Shown: positions 45,202 to 53,851, counted from the stretch's first letter. The stretch: 64,000 bases of DNA from Microbacterium sp. MYb72 (GCF_002979415.1 NZ_PCOT01000002.1:161623-225622), one strand, 5' to 3'. Notes: generated from the sequence alone by a model not told the origin. Translations and numbers: made by a program.

Positions 45202-46464
45202 GTGACAGACACCCTCAGCGCCCCCCAGGCCAGACGGATCGCTCTCGCCGCGCAGGGCTTCACGCGCTCGCGCCCGGCATCCGTCTCCGCCCGCCACCTG
45301 CACACCGTCATGGGGCGTCTCGGCGTGCTGCAGATCGACTCGGTCAACGTGTTCGCACGGTCGCACTACATGCCGCTGTTCTCGCGACTCGGGGCGTACG
45401 ATCCGGCGCTGCTCGATCGGGTCTTCCTCTCACGCACGACCCACTACGTCGAGTACCTCGCTCACGAGGCGACCTTCATGCCGATCGAGGACTGGCCGCT
45501 GTGGCGCTTCCGCCGCGAGTACTTCCGGAAGCGGCTCTCGAACCCCGACTCCTGGGCCGCCGGCAATGCCCGCACGCTCGCGTGGGTGCAGGACGAGCTG
45601 CGGGCACGCGGTCCGCTGCGGCCGGCCGACATCAGAGCCGACGCTCCGCGCGAACGCGGCACCTGGTGGGACTGGGACGAGGTGAAGCTCGCCCTCGAGC
45701 ACCTCTGGCGCACCGGCGACGTCGCCATCAGCGGGCGCAAGGGCTTCGAGCGCACCTACGCGCTGGCCGAGCAGGTCGTGCCAGCGGGCATCCTGTCGCA
45801 GGAGATCGCGGTGCCCGATGCGATCCGCGAGCTCACGCGTCGCGCCGCCCGCTCCTCTGGAATCGCGACGGCGTCCGACCTCGCCGACTACTACCGCATC
45901 CGTGATCGATCCGCGATCAGCACCTCGATCGCCGACCTGACGGACGCCGGTGAGCTGGTGCCCGTGCACGTGAAGGGGTGGGAGCGGCAGGGGCGCCCGC
46001 TCCCCGCGTGGCGCCATGCCGAGGCCGCCCTGCCGCGGAGGGTGGATGCCGCGGCGTTGCTGACGCCGTTCGACCCGGTCGTCTGGTTCCGGGACAGGGC
46101 TCTGCGGGCGTTCGACCTCGACTACCGGATCGAGATCTACGTGCCAGCCGAGAAACGACGCTTCGGGTACTACTCCCTGCCCGTGCTCGTCGGCGACAGG
46201 ATCGTCGCGCGCGTCGATCTCAAAGCCGACCGCGCCGCCTCGACGCTGCAGGTGCAGTCGGCCTGGTGGGAGCCGCAGGCCCGGCCAGCGGAAGACGCGG
46301 AGCGCATCGCAGCCGAGCTCGCCCTCGCAGCCGCATGGCAGGGCTTGGAGCACGTGTCGGTGTCGGGCTGGGGAACGGCCGCCGACGCCCTGCACAGGGA
46401 GCTCGATGCGAGAGGTGACGCCTCGGTGACGCGCCACGTGCATGCCAGGGAGAGCGCTGCGTGA
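45202..46464 (+). CDS. YcaQ/AlkZ-like DNA glycosylase (HTH_42 family)
   Basis: 420 residues of the winged-helix HTH_42 superfamily. The catalytic Q-x-D motif is in VLQIDSVNV (Q44, D46), followed by FARSHYMPLFSRLGAYD and HYVEYLAHEATFMP. AlkZ/YcaQ (AlkX) enzymes unhook DNA crosslinks made by azinomycin or mustards. Start GTG 45202, 6 nt after TACGCT (45190-45195). The next gene overlaps by GTGA. Substrate specificity between AlkZ and YcaQ types not decided. Confidence 0.85.
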   Translation: MTDTLSAPQARRIALAAQGFTRSRPASVSARHLHTVMGRLGVLQIDSVNVFARSHYMPLFSRLGAYDPALLDRVFLSRTTHYVEYLAHEATFMPIEDWPLWRFRREYFRKRLSNPDSWAAGNARTLAWVQDELRARGPLRPADIRADAPRERGTWWDWDEVKLALEHLWRTGDVAISGRKGFERTYALAEQVVPAGILSQEIAVPDAIRELTRRAARSSGIATASDLADYYRIRDRSAISTSIADLTDAGELVPVHVKGWERQGRPLPAWRHAEAALPRRVDAAALLTPFDPVVWFRDRALRAFDLDYRIEIYVPAEKRRFGYYSLPVLVGDRIVARVDLKADRAASTLQVQSAWWEPQARPAEDAERIAAELALAAAWQGLEHVSVSGWGTAADALHRELDARGDASVTRHVHARESAA

Positions 46465-46934
46465 GCAGACGGGCGGGGTGGATCATCGGCGCCCTCGTCG
46501 CGGTCCTGGTGATCGCGGCCGCCGCGGCGTGGATCTGGCTGGCGGCGAGCGCTCCGCCCGCCGCTCGCCCCACCCCGAGCCCCGCGGCGACCACTGCCGC
46601 CCCTGCCGCCGAGCGGGCCCAGGCCGCGCTCGACGACCTGCTCACGGCGTGCGCCGACAGCACGGCGAGCGAGCCACCGGAGCACTGCGGCATCCGCATC
46701 CCCTGGGGCACCGAGTTCTCCACGGTGAGCGGCATCCGCTATCGCGTCGAGAAGCTGCCCGAGCTGGTGCTGGACGGAGACTCCTTCACGGCGAGCGGCG
46801 GAGCGCTCGTCGCTACGGTCAGCGGAACCGGGCAGGACGGTGCCGCGCGCACCGAGACCTATCGCACAGACGACTGGGCGGTGCGCGGCGACGCGAAGGT
46901 CACCGACAGCGCGGTCGACCTCTCCGTGTGGTGA
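46461..46934 (+). CDS. Membrane-anchored protein of unknown function
   Basis: 157 residues: one N-terminal helix (WIIGALVAVLVIAAAAAWIWLA), a Pro/Ala/Thr linker, then a globular extracytoplasmic domain with two cysteines (LTACADS, PEHCGIRIP) that may pair. Not recognised. Starts by GTGA overlap with the glycosylase gene, so coupled to it. Its stop lies within a degenerate repeat shared with the end of lemA. Confidence 0.65.
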   Translation: MSRRAGWIIGALVAVLVIAAAAAWIWLAASAPPAARPTPSPAATTAAPAAERAQAALDDLLTACADSTASEPPEHCGIRIPWGTEFSTVSGIRYRVEKLPELVLDGDSFTASGGALVATVSGTGQDGAARTETYRTDDWAVRGDAKVTDSAVDLSVW

Positions 46935-47070
46935 GGCGTCGGATGCCGCACGGCACCGCAGTCTGGTGAGCCGTCAGATCCGGCGGGACAACACCGCGCC
47001 GTGAGGCGCCAAGGCCCCGTGAAGCACCACAGTCTGGTGAGACGTCAGATCCCAGCGAGGCGTCAGAACT
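46925..47070. repeat. Degenerate repeats across both stop codons of a convergent gene pair
   Basis: GGTGAGRCGTC-like units recur near 46931, 46966, 47036 and 47055. The two middle copies share a longer block (CAGTCTGGTGAGNCGTCAGATC at 46960-46981 and 47030-47051). The first covers the stop of the plus-strand gene and the last the TGA of lemA. No gene fits the 128-nt gap. Confidence 0.6.
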
Positions 47071-47629
47071 GCACGCGCGGAGGCTCGGAGATCGCTCCGC
47101 TGTCGGCCACCTCGAAGAACTCGCGCTCGGTGAAGCCGAGCCCCTTGGCGAAGAGGTTGTTCGGGAACACCTTGATCTTGGTGTTCAGCTCGCGCACCCC
47201 GCCGTTGTAGAAGCGTCGCGCGGCCTGGATCTTGTCTTCCGTGTCGACGAGCGACTGCTGCACCTGGAGGAAGTTCTGGCTGGCCTGCAGCTGCGGGTAC
47301 GCCTCGGCGACCGCGAACAGGCTGCGCAGCGCCTGCTGCAGGTGGCCCTCGGCGATGCCGGCTTCGCCCGGTCCGCCCGCCGACAGCGTCTCCGCACGCG
47401 CACGGGTGACGTTCTCGAAGACGGCCTTCTCGTGAGACGCGTAGCCCTTGACGGTCTCGATGAGGTTGGGGATGAGATCCGCGCGTCTCTTGAGCTGCAC
47501 CGTGATGCCGCTCCAGGCCTCATCGACGCGGACGTTGAGCTGCACCAGCGAGTTGTACGTCGCCCAGAGATAGATTCCGATGAGCAGAACCAGACCGACG
47601 ATGATCAGTACCGGTACGAGCCATTCCAT
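47063..47629 (-). CDS. lemA: LemA family protein
   Basis: 188 residues: one N-terminal helix (LVPVLIIVGLVLLIGIYLWATYNSLV) and a long helical domain with LNVRVDEAWSGITVQLKRRADLIPNLIETVKGYASHE and NLFAKGLGFTEREFFEV, the classic LemA pattern. Cell-envelope-associated; precise role unknown. GGAAGGG about 8 nt before the ATG. Its TGA lies in the degenerate repeat that follows. Confidence 0.9.
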   Translation of the reverse strand: MEWLVPVLIIVGLVLLIGIYLWATYNSLVQLNVRVDEAWSGITVQLKRRADLIPNLIETVKGYASHEKAVFENVTRARAETLSAGGPGEAGIAEGHLQQALRSLFAVAEAYPQLQASQNFLQVQQSLVDTEDKIQAARRFYNGGVRELNTKIKVFPNNLFAKGLGFTEREFFEVADSGAISEPPRVQF

Positions 47630-47708
47630 CAGAGCCCCACCCTTCCTCGTTTTGTCCCCATCTTATCGACGCTCTCTGCGCGTCGACTGGGTACGCCGCG
47701 CGGTGGGG

Positions 47709-49022
47709 TCAGGCGCCGAGCACGCGGTCGAGGTAGCGGTTGGCGAAGCGCCGCTCGGGGTCGAGGCGGTCACGCAGGGCCGTGAAGTCGTCGAAACGCG
47801 GGTAGCTCTCGCGCAGCTGATCCGCGGTGCGCGTGTGCAGCTTGCCCCAGTGCGGACGCCCTCCGTACTCGACCATGATCTGCTCGACCGCCTCGAAGTA
47901 CGGGGTCGGGTCGGCGCGCCAGTAGCGGTGCACGGCGATGTAGCCGGACGCGCGTCCGTGGGCGGTCGACAGCCAGCGGTCGTCCTCCTGGGCGAAGCGC
48001 ACCTCGATGGGGAACTCGATCCGCCATCCGCGCTCCCGGATCAGCTCCTGCACGGCACGGAAGGCCGGAACCACGTTCTCGACCGGCAGCGCGTACTCCA
48101 TCTCGCGGAAGCGCACCGTGCGGCTCTGCGTGAGCACGCGGTGCGAGAGATCGGTGTACGTGCGGTCGCCCGTGAGCTTCACCGCGAGCCTGCTGAACGG
48201 CGGCGTGATCGAGGGCACGGCCTGACCGGCCGCGCAGACCACGCGGTACACGCCGTTGGAGAGCAGCGTCTCGTCGATCCACCGCCCGACGGGAGGGAGC
48301 GGCTCACGGCGCGTCGACTCGGGGAGCCGCGTCTGCCTCTTGGTGAGGGCGACGTCCGTGTGGGGGAACCAGTAGAACTCGAAGTGATCGGATGACGCGG
48401 CGCGCTCGTCGATCGTGGCGAGCACGTCGTCCAGCGGAGCCGGCTCGTCGATCGCGGTCATGACGAACGCGGGCACGCACTGCAGAGTGACCTCGACGAG
48501 GATGCCGAGTGCGCCGAGCCCGAGGGCCACGGCGGGGAGCATCTCGGCGTTCTGCTGCTCGTCGATGCGGAGGAACTCTCCGGCGGCGGTGATCATCGTG
48601 ACGCCGACCACCTGGGTGGCGAGTCCGCCGTATCCGACGCCGGTTCCATGGGTGCCGGTCGAGATGGCTCCGGAGATCGACTGCCGATCGATGTCCCCCA
48701 GGTTCTGCATCGCGAGTCCGTAGGGCGCGAGCAGCGCGGGAATCCGATGCAGTCTGGTGCCCGCGAGCAGCGTCACCCGACCGGTCGCGGCATCCGCCGA
48801 CACCAGTCCCTGCAGGTCGTCGAGCTCCAGCAGCACCCCCGGAGCGACGGCGATGCCGGTGAAGCTGTGTCCCGCCCCCACCGCCTTCACCGTCAGGCCC
48901 TGCGAGACCGCAGCGGTGACCGCGCGCTGCACACCCTCGGGAGAGCGCGGACGCTCCACTCTGAGGGGCTTCACGGATGCCGAGCGCGCCCAGTTCTGCC
49001 AGGTGCCGCCGATTCTCGTCAC
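47709..49022 (-). CDS. FAD-dependent sugar-1,4-lactone oxidase family protein
   Basis: 437 residues: FAD-binding PCMH domain (VKAVGAGHSFTGIAV with the HSF motif, IDRQSISGAISTGTHGTGVGYGGLATQV) and a C-terminal D-arabinono-1,4-lactone oxidase domain ending HWGKLHT and RFANRYLDRVL, the H-W-x-K active-site stretch. It oxidises an aldonolactone or alditol; exact substrate unknown. GTG at 49022 overlaps the stop of the racemase-fold gene by GTGA. Confidence 0.88.
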   Translation of the reverse strand: MTRIGGTWQNWARSASVKPLRVERPRSPEGVQRAVTAAVSQGLTVKAVGAGHSFTGIAVAPGVLLELDDLQGLVSADAATGRVTLLAGTRLHRIPALLAPYGLAMQNLGDIDRQSISGAISTGTHGTGVGYGGLATQVVGVTMITAAGEFLRIDEQQNAEMLPAVALGLGALGILVEVTLQCVPAFVMTAIDEPAPLDDVLATIDERAASSDHFEFYWFPHTDVALTKRQTRLPESTRREPLPPVGRWIDETLLSNGVYRVVCAAGQAVPSITPPFSRLAVKLTGDRTYTDLSHRVLTQSRTVRFREMEYALPVENVVPAFRAVQELIRERGWRIEFPIEVRFAQEDDRWLSTAHGRASGYIAVHRYWRADPTPYFEAVEQIMVEYGGRPHWGKLHTRTADQLRESYPRFDDFTALRDRLDPERRFANRYLDRVLGA

Positions 49023-50254
49023 AGGAACGCCTTTCCCTCTCCCCGGTACGTGGGCAGCTCGTCGATGATCTCGTCGCCGGAGACGAGGTGGTACGCCTCG
49101 ATGCGCTCCGCGGCTTCTCCGCTCTTGGAGTGGCGGAACCAGACGCGGTCGCCGACGCCGAGAGTCGTCGCCGCTCTCCCCTGCAGCGGTGTCTGCACCT
49201 CTCCCGCGGCCTCGCGCGGCATCGTGCGCAGACCCTCCGGCCACACGGGAAGCGGTTGGCGAGACGCCACGGGCGGCCCTGAGGCGATCCATCCGCCGCC
49301 CAGCACGGTCGCGATGTCGGCGGTCGGTCTGCGCACCACGTCGAAGCCGAAGGCTGCCGCCGGGGCGGGGCGGAAGGAGCGGTAACCGTCGAACAGGTGC
49401 CCGCCGAGCAGACCGCTGCCCGCACTCGCCTCCGTGAGCGACTCGTCGCTGCCTGTGAACTCCAGGGAGCCGGTGCCGCCGCCGTTGAGGAACTCGAGCG
49501 GCGCGATGGGAGCGGTCGCGGCGACGATCTCCGCCCTGCGCTCGCGGAGCTCCGATCGGGACCGCGCCTGCACCGCGCGGATGAGCGGAGCATCCGGCCC
49601 TGCGGCGTCTCCCTGACCGGCGATCTGAGCGTCGTACATCTGCAGCCCCACCAGCCGGAAGCCCGGACGGGCGACGACCTTGCGAGCGAACGCGGCGACC
49701 TCGCCGGCGGTGAAAAGTCCGGAGCGGCGCACGCCGATGTGCCCGAGCAGCGGTGAGCGCAGCGAGGCGTCGACGTCGATCGCGACCCTGATCTCCGGAC
49801 GGTTCCCGGGTCCTGCGACGCTGTCGATGACATCGAGGTGCACCGGGTCGTCGATCATGAGGGTGATGCGCGCGGCGGCCCGCTCGTCGGCGAACAGTCG
49901 CTGCAGCGCCGCGCGGTCGACGGTCGGATAGCCGATCACGATGTCGTCGTGCGTGTCGGCGAGCCAGAGGGCCTCCGGCAGTGTGAACGCCAGGATCCCG
50001 TGGAACCCCGGAAGCGCCAGCACCGCGTCGAGAACCGCGCGCACGCGCACCGACTTGGACGCGACGCGGATCGGCAGACCGCCCGAGCGCACGAGGAGAT
50101 CGAGCGCGTTGTGGCGCAGCGCCTCTCGGTCGATCACGGCGACGGGCGCCGGCAGATGTCCGGTGGCCGCGGAGAGCCGTGGCCAGTATCGGGCGGGTTC
50201 CTCCCACTCGGGCGCGACCGGTGTGGGGCTCAGTTCTTCGGTGAGGTCGAGCAC
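49019..50254 (-). CDS. Alanine racemase-fold PLP enzyme (D-threonine aldolase-like)
   Basis: 411 residues of PLP fold type III. N-terminal barrel with RVASKSVRVRAVLDAVL, whose lysine is the probable PLP anchor, ILAFTLPEALWLA, and LEFLNGGGTGSLEFTG; the C-terminal beta domain has GDRVWFRHSKSGE. Fits D-threonine aldolase/D-serine dehydratase-like enzymes. Coupled to the lactone oxidase. GTG start 6 nt after TAGGGT. The pair may act in one oxidative pathway, unproven. Confidence 0.8.
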   Translation of the reverse strand: MLDLTEELSPTPVAPEWEEPARYWPRLSAATGHLPAPVAVIDREALRHNALDLLVRSGGLPIRVASKSVRVRAVLDAVLALPGFHGILAFTLPEALWLADTHDDIVIGYPTVDRAALQRLFADERAAARITLMIDDPVHLDVIDSVAGPGNRPEIRVAIDVDASLRSPLLGHIGVRRSGLFTAGEVAAFARKVVARPGFRLVGLQMYDAQIAGQGDAAGPDAPLIRAVQARSRSELRERRAEIVAATAPIAPLEFLNGGGTGSLEFTGSDESLTEASAGSGLLGGHLFDGYRSFRPAPAAAFGFDVVRRPTADIATVLGGGWIASGPPVASRQPLPVWPEGLRTMPREAAGEVQTPLQGRAATTLGVGDRVWFRHSKSGEAAERIEAYHLVSGDEIIDELPTYRGEGKAFL

Positions 50255-50339
50255 TCCCCCACCCTACGGCTTCTCGGACTCGGATTCACAGAATCGGGAA
50301 CCCGGTCGCACCCCGGTCGCGCTTGTAGGCTGGCGACGG

Positions 50340-50412
50340 GCCCCCGTAGCCCAATGGCAGAGGCAGGCGACTTAAAATCGCTTCAGTGTCGGTTCGAGTC
50401 CGACCGGGGGTA
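50340..50412 (+). tRNA. tRNA-Leu (anticodon TAA), short variable region
   Basis: 73-nt cloverleaf: acceptor GCCCCCG paired with CGGGGGT (one G-T), discriminator A, D-arm AGCCCAATGGCAGAGGC, anticodon arm GGCGA-CTTAAAA-TCGCT with anticodon TAA, variable region TCAGT, T-arm GTCGG-TTCGAGT-CCGAC. CCA is not encoded. Leucine tRNAs are normally class II with a long variable arm; this one has five bases, which is odd. A TAGGCT hexamer (50326-50331) lies 8 nt upstream. Confidence 0.85.
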
Positions 50413-51111
50413 CTCTCGCTCCCTCGCAGCGTCGAGCACGGCCGCATCGGCGAGTGCTGCGGCCTGGGCTCTCGACTCCCGGACCCTGCGGAGGACCAGC
50501 ACGATGAGCGCCACGGCGATCGCGGCGTACACGACGTAGTCGAGGTATCCGAGGTAGCTCTCGAGCTTCTCGTGCTGCGTGCCGAGGGCGGCTCCGACGC
50601 CGATGAGCATCGCATTCCAGAGGCCGCTGCCGACGATCGTGTACACGCTGAAGCGCACCAGCCCCATGCGCGAGGCACCGGCCGGTATCGAGATCAGGCT
50701 CCGGATGCCGGGGACCATCCGGCCGACCAGGACCGTCCACCCGCCGCTGCGCGCGAACCAGTGCACGCCGCGGTCGAGGTCGGATCTGCTGACCAGTCGC
50801 GTCGCCGCGAGGAATCGCACGGCGCGCTCCATCCCGATGGCGCGTCCGAGTCCGTAGAGCAGCAGAGCGCCGATCCACGACGCGAGCGTGCTCCAGAAGA
50901 TGAGCCAGCCGAGGTGCAGCTCGCCGCTCTGGCTCAGGTATCCCGCGAACGGCAGGATCACCTCGCTCGGGATGGGAGGGATCAGCACCTCCATGAACAC
51001 CAGCACCCCCACCCCGACGTCTCCGAGGGCGGTGAGGACATCGGCGGCGAAACCGGTCAGTCCGGTGAAACCGTGTTCGGCGGCCGTCGCGACGGCAGCG
51101 GCGTGGCTCAT
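50383..51111 (-). CDS. DedA family membrane protein
   Basis: 242 residues. DedA/SNARE-associated signature: LIPPIPSEVILPFAGYL near the start and FVGRMVPGIRSLISIPAGASRM (visible as VLVGRMVPGIRS), with five to six membrane segments. DedA proteins act as lipid flippases for undecaprenyl phosphate or phospholipids. ATG 51111 preferred to TTG 51114. The last ten codons and the stop lie antisense within the tRNA-Leu gene. Confidence 0.88.
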   Translation of the reverse strand: MSHAAAVATAAEHGFTGLTGFAADVLTALGDVGVGVLVFMEVLIPPIPSEVILPFAGYLSQSGELHLGWLIFWSTLASWIGALLLYGLGRAIGMERAVRFLAATRLVSRSDLDRGVHWFARSGGWTVLVGRMVPGIRSLISIPAGASRMGLVRFSVYTIVGSGLWNAMLIGVGAALGTQHEKLESYLGYLDYVVYAAIAVALIVLVLRRVRESRAQAAALADAAVLDAAREREYPRSDSNRH

Positions 51112-51181
51112 CAAGGGCTCGTCTCTGTCAGGGGCTGTGCGGGTATCGGAGAAGGCTCGGCTGAGTCATCCGTTCGGGCGT

Positions 51182-52042
51182 TCATCTGCCGAACAGGTCG
51201 CCGATACCCGGGATGCCGAGGTTCCCCAGCTGCTCTCCCCATCCAGAGGCCGTCTCGCCGAGACCGGACACCGTGTCGCCGACCGAGCCTGCGAGGTCCT
51301 CCGCGCCGCCCGTGAGCGACTCGACATCGAACCCGCCGGCGAGCGCCTCGACGTCCAGACCGGCGGCGAGCGACTCGAAGTCGACGCCGAAGCCCGCGGC
51401 CTGGTCCAGGAGCGGAGCGGCGACGGTGCTGAGCACGGCGCCACCGGCGACCACCCCGAGCACGCCGACCGCGGCGCCTCCCGCGAGCGCCGCGCCCGCG
51501 GCGCCCCCACCGCGGACACGCGAGAGGAGCCCGCGCATGCGGCCGGGGTTCATGGCCTCCGCGCGGCCGGCGGCGCGCGACAGATCCTCCGACGAGGAGG
51601 AGCGCGGACGCTCGCCCGGCGGGAGCTCCTCGCGCATCCGCGCGGCGACGTGCTCGCGCTGCTGCGGGGTCAGCCGCGCGAAGGCGTCGCGGTGGATCCT
51701 CTCGACCTGCTCGGGGTCGGCCGTGCGGAGAAGGTAGTCGTAGCGGGCGATCGCCGCTCGATCCGACTCGGAGACCGGCGACGCCGAGCTCGCCGGCCCG
51801 GAGGTCGTCGGCGCACCGGCCGGCGGGGGCGAGTACCGGTCGGCGGACGCTGGACGCGCCTCCTGGGGTGCGGGCCGATGGGAGGAGGGCTCGGACGACC
51901 CCCGCACGACGTCGGCGGCCCGACGCCCCAGGTCGCCCCACTCGGTCGAGCGGGACGCACCGCCGTGTTCACCGTGTGTCGAACCGGTGGTCTTGTCGAG
52001 GGCCTCCGTGGCCAGGCCGAGGAGACGGGAGAGCTTTCCCAT
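51182..52042 (-). CDS. Hypothetical protein with amphipathic repeats
   Basis: 286 residues, not recognised. N-terminus MGKLSRLLGLATEALDKTT; a Pro/Ser-rich spacer; a helical block ARYDYLLRTADPEQVERIHRDAFARLTPQQREHVAARM (about 130-170); a Gly/Ala-rich hydrophobic stretch (GGAAVGVLGVVAGGAVLSTVAAPLL); then three imperfect repeats of (F/L)DVESLAGG type near 230-260. Possibly membrane-associated through the glycine-rich part. AAGGGA 7 nt before ATG 52042. Confidence 0.6.
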   Translation of the reverse strand: MGKLSRLLGLATEALDKTTGSTHGEHGGASRSTEWGDLGRRAADVVRGSSEPSSHRPAPQEARPASADRYSPPPAGAPTTSGPASSASPVSESDRAAIARYDYLLRTADPEQVERIHRDAFARLTPQQREHVAARMREELPPGERPRSSSSEDLSRAAGRAEAMNPGRMRGLLSRVRGGGAAGAALAGGAAVGVLGVVAGGAVLSTVAAPLLDQAAGFGVDFESLAAGLDVEALAGGFDVESLTGGAEDLAGSVGDTVSGLGETASGWGEQLGNLGIPGIGDLFGR

Positions 52043-52286
52043 GGGTGATCCCTTCGTGGAGCGAAGCGGACCGGCGGGGACCACCACGTCGGGACGACGG
52101 CAGGGGGCACCACGGCGGTCCGCCAGGCGGACGCCAAGGTCTCCTCCACCCTCACGGGCCGGCGGGCCGGGACACGATGACATGTCCGTAGTGACGACTG
52201 CGCCGCAGACGGGAGTACTCCCCTTGCTCGCCCGAGACTATCCGGCGGAGTTATGCGTCTCCTCCGAGCCACGCGGGAACGCGAAA

Positions 52287-52312
52287 GGCCCTCCCCGAGC
52301 GGGAAGGGCCTC
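52287..52312 (-). terminator. Terminator after ndh
   Basis: AGGCCCT/AGGGCCT stem (52287-52293 and 52306-52312) extended by three inner GC pairs after one mismatch, loop GAGC. It ends 20 nt downstream of the NADH dehydrogenase stop; CTTTCG follows on the minus strand. The rest of the 289-nt gap 52043-52331 holds the promoter side of the 286-residue gene and a short GTCCGCC/GGCGGAC palindrome near 52118; I see no gene in it. Confidence 0.7.
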
Positions 52313-52331
52313 TCGTGCGAGACGAGGCGGA

Positions 52332-53831
52332 CTACTTGGCGGCGACCTTCTCGGCGGCGGGCTTCTTCGCAGCGGCCTTCTTCGCCGGAGCCTTCTCGGC
52401 GACCTCGGCCTTGTCTGCAGCGGCCTTGTCGGCTGCGGAGGCCTTGGCGGCGGGCGCCGTCTTCGCGGCGGCCGGAGCGGCTGCATCGGCCGCCGGACGC
52501 GGACGAGCGGCGAACTCCTCGAAGACGTAGCGCGGGTTCTGGACCGTCTCGAGGTTCACGAGGTCACGACCCAGCCACAGGTTGTTCCACCAGCCCCAGA
52601 GGACCCGCCACTTGCGCTCCCACGTGGGCATCGCGAGACCGTGGTAGCCGCGGTGCGCGACCCACGCCACGAAGCCCTTGAGGGCGAGCTTGCCGGACTG
52701 GAAGACGCCGTTGTAGAGACCGAGGCCGGCGACGGCACCCAGGTTCTTGTGGAAGTACTCCTTCGGGTCCTCTCCGCGCAGCACGGCGACGAGGTTCTTC
52801 GCGAGGAGCTTGGCCTGGCGCACGGCGTGCTGGGCGTTCGGCACGCAGAAGCCGCCGACGCCACCACCGGACAGGTCGGGAACGGCCGAGACGTCACCGG
52901 CGGCCCAGGCGCCTTCGACGAAGGCCTCCGGGGTTCCGACGCGCAGGTCGGCGCGGGTCTGGATACGACCGCGCTCCTCGACCGGAAGGTCTCCGCCGCG
53001 CACGACGGTCGGGTTGGCCATGACGCCGGCGGTCCAGACGATGACGTCGGTCGGGATGACCTCGCCCGTCGAGAGCTCGACGTTGCCGTCGACCGCGCTC
53101 GTGAGCTGCGTGTCGAGGTGCACGTTGGCACCGCGCTTGGCAAGGTCCTTGAGTACCCACTCGCTCGTCTGCAGCGAGACCTCGGGCATGATGCGGCCCA
53201 TCGCCTCGATGAGGTGGAAGTGCGTGTCGTCGAAGCTCAGCTGCGGGTACTTGCCCACCAGGGACGAGGCCAGCGAACGGAGCTCTGCGAACACCTCGAT
53301 GCCGGCGAAGCCGCCGCCGACGACGACGACCGTGAGGAGACGGTCGCGCTCGGGCCCTGCGGGCAGCGATGCTGCCTTGTCGAAGTTGGACATCACGCGG
53401 TCGCGGATCGCGACCGCCTCTTCGATCGTCTTGAGGCCGATCGCGTTGTCGGCGATGCCGGGGATCGGGAACGTGCGAGACACGGCGCCCGCGGTGACGA
53501 CGATCTGGTCGTACGCGAACTCGTACGGCTCGCCGAGCGGCGGGGTGATCGTGGCGACCTTGTTGGCGTGGTCGATGTTCGTGACCTTGGCGGTGAGGAC
53601 GTTCGTGCGCTTCAGGTGACGACGGTGAGCCACGACCGAGTGGCGTGCCTCGATCGAGCCCGCGGCGACCTCGGGGAGGAACGGCTGGTACGTCATGTAC
53701 GGCAGCGGGTCGACCATGGTCACGTCGGCTTCGCCCTTGCGAAGGTGCTTCTCCAGCTTCCACGCCGTGTAGAAGCCTGCGTAGCCGCCGCCGACGATCA
53801 GAATCTTGGGCACAGTGCTGTTCTGAGGCAC
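52332..53831 (-). CDS. ndh: Type II NADH dehydrogenase with Ala/Lys-rich C-terminal tail
   Basis: 499 residues, non-proton-pumping NADH:quinone oxidoreductase on the inner face of the membrane. FAD motif ILIVGGGYAGFYTAW (about 10-24), NADH motif VVVVGGGFAGIEVFAEL (about 168), VIVWTAGVMANP, and the quinone-site stretch NAQHAVRQAKLLAKN. After the catalytic fold (about residue 440) comes a tail made almost only of A, K, P, D and E, ending AKKAAAKKPAAEKVAAK. GTG 53831 has GAGGAG about 10 nt upstream. Confidence 0.92.
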   Translation of the reverse strand: MPQNSTVPKILIVGGGYAGFYTAWKLEKHLRKGEADVTMVDPLPYMTYQPFLPEVAAGSIEARHSVVAHRRHLKRTNVLTAKVTNIDHANKVATITPPLGEPYEFAYDQIVVTAGAVSRTFPIPGIADNAIGLKTIEEAVAIRDRVMSNFDKAASLPAGPERDRLLTVVVVGGGFAGIEVFAELRSLASSLVGKYPQLSFDDTHFHLIEAMGRIMPEVSLQTSEWVLKDLAKRGANVHLDTQLTSAVDGNVELSTGEVIPTDVIVWTAGVMANPTVVRGGDLPVEERGRIQTRADLRVGTPEAFVEGAWAAGDVSAVPDLSGGGVGGFCVPNAQHAVRQAKLLAKNLVAVLRGEDPKEYFHKNLGAVAGLGLYNGVFQSGKLALKGFVAWVAHRGYHGLAMPTWERKWRVLWGWWNNLWLGRDLVNLETVQNPRYVFEEFAARPRPAADAAAPAAAKTAPAAKASAADKAAADKAEVAEKAPAKKAAAKKPAAEKVAAK

Positions 53832-53851
53832 AGGGGGACAACTCCTCGGAG

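Noticed and set aside
52118..52132. GTCCGCC/GGCGGAC palindrome in the 52043-52331 gap
   Set aside because: Only a one-base centre and no clear promoter context; such short GC palindromes are expected by chance at this base composition.
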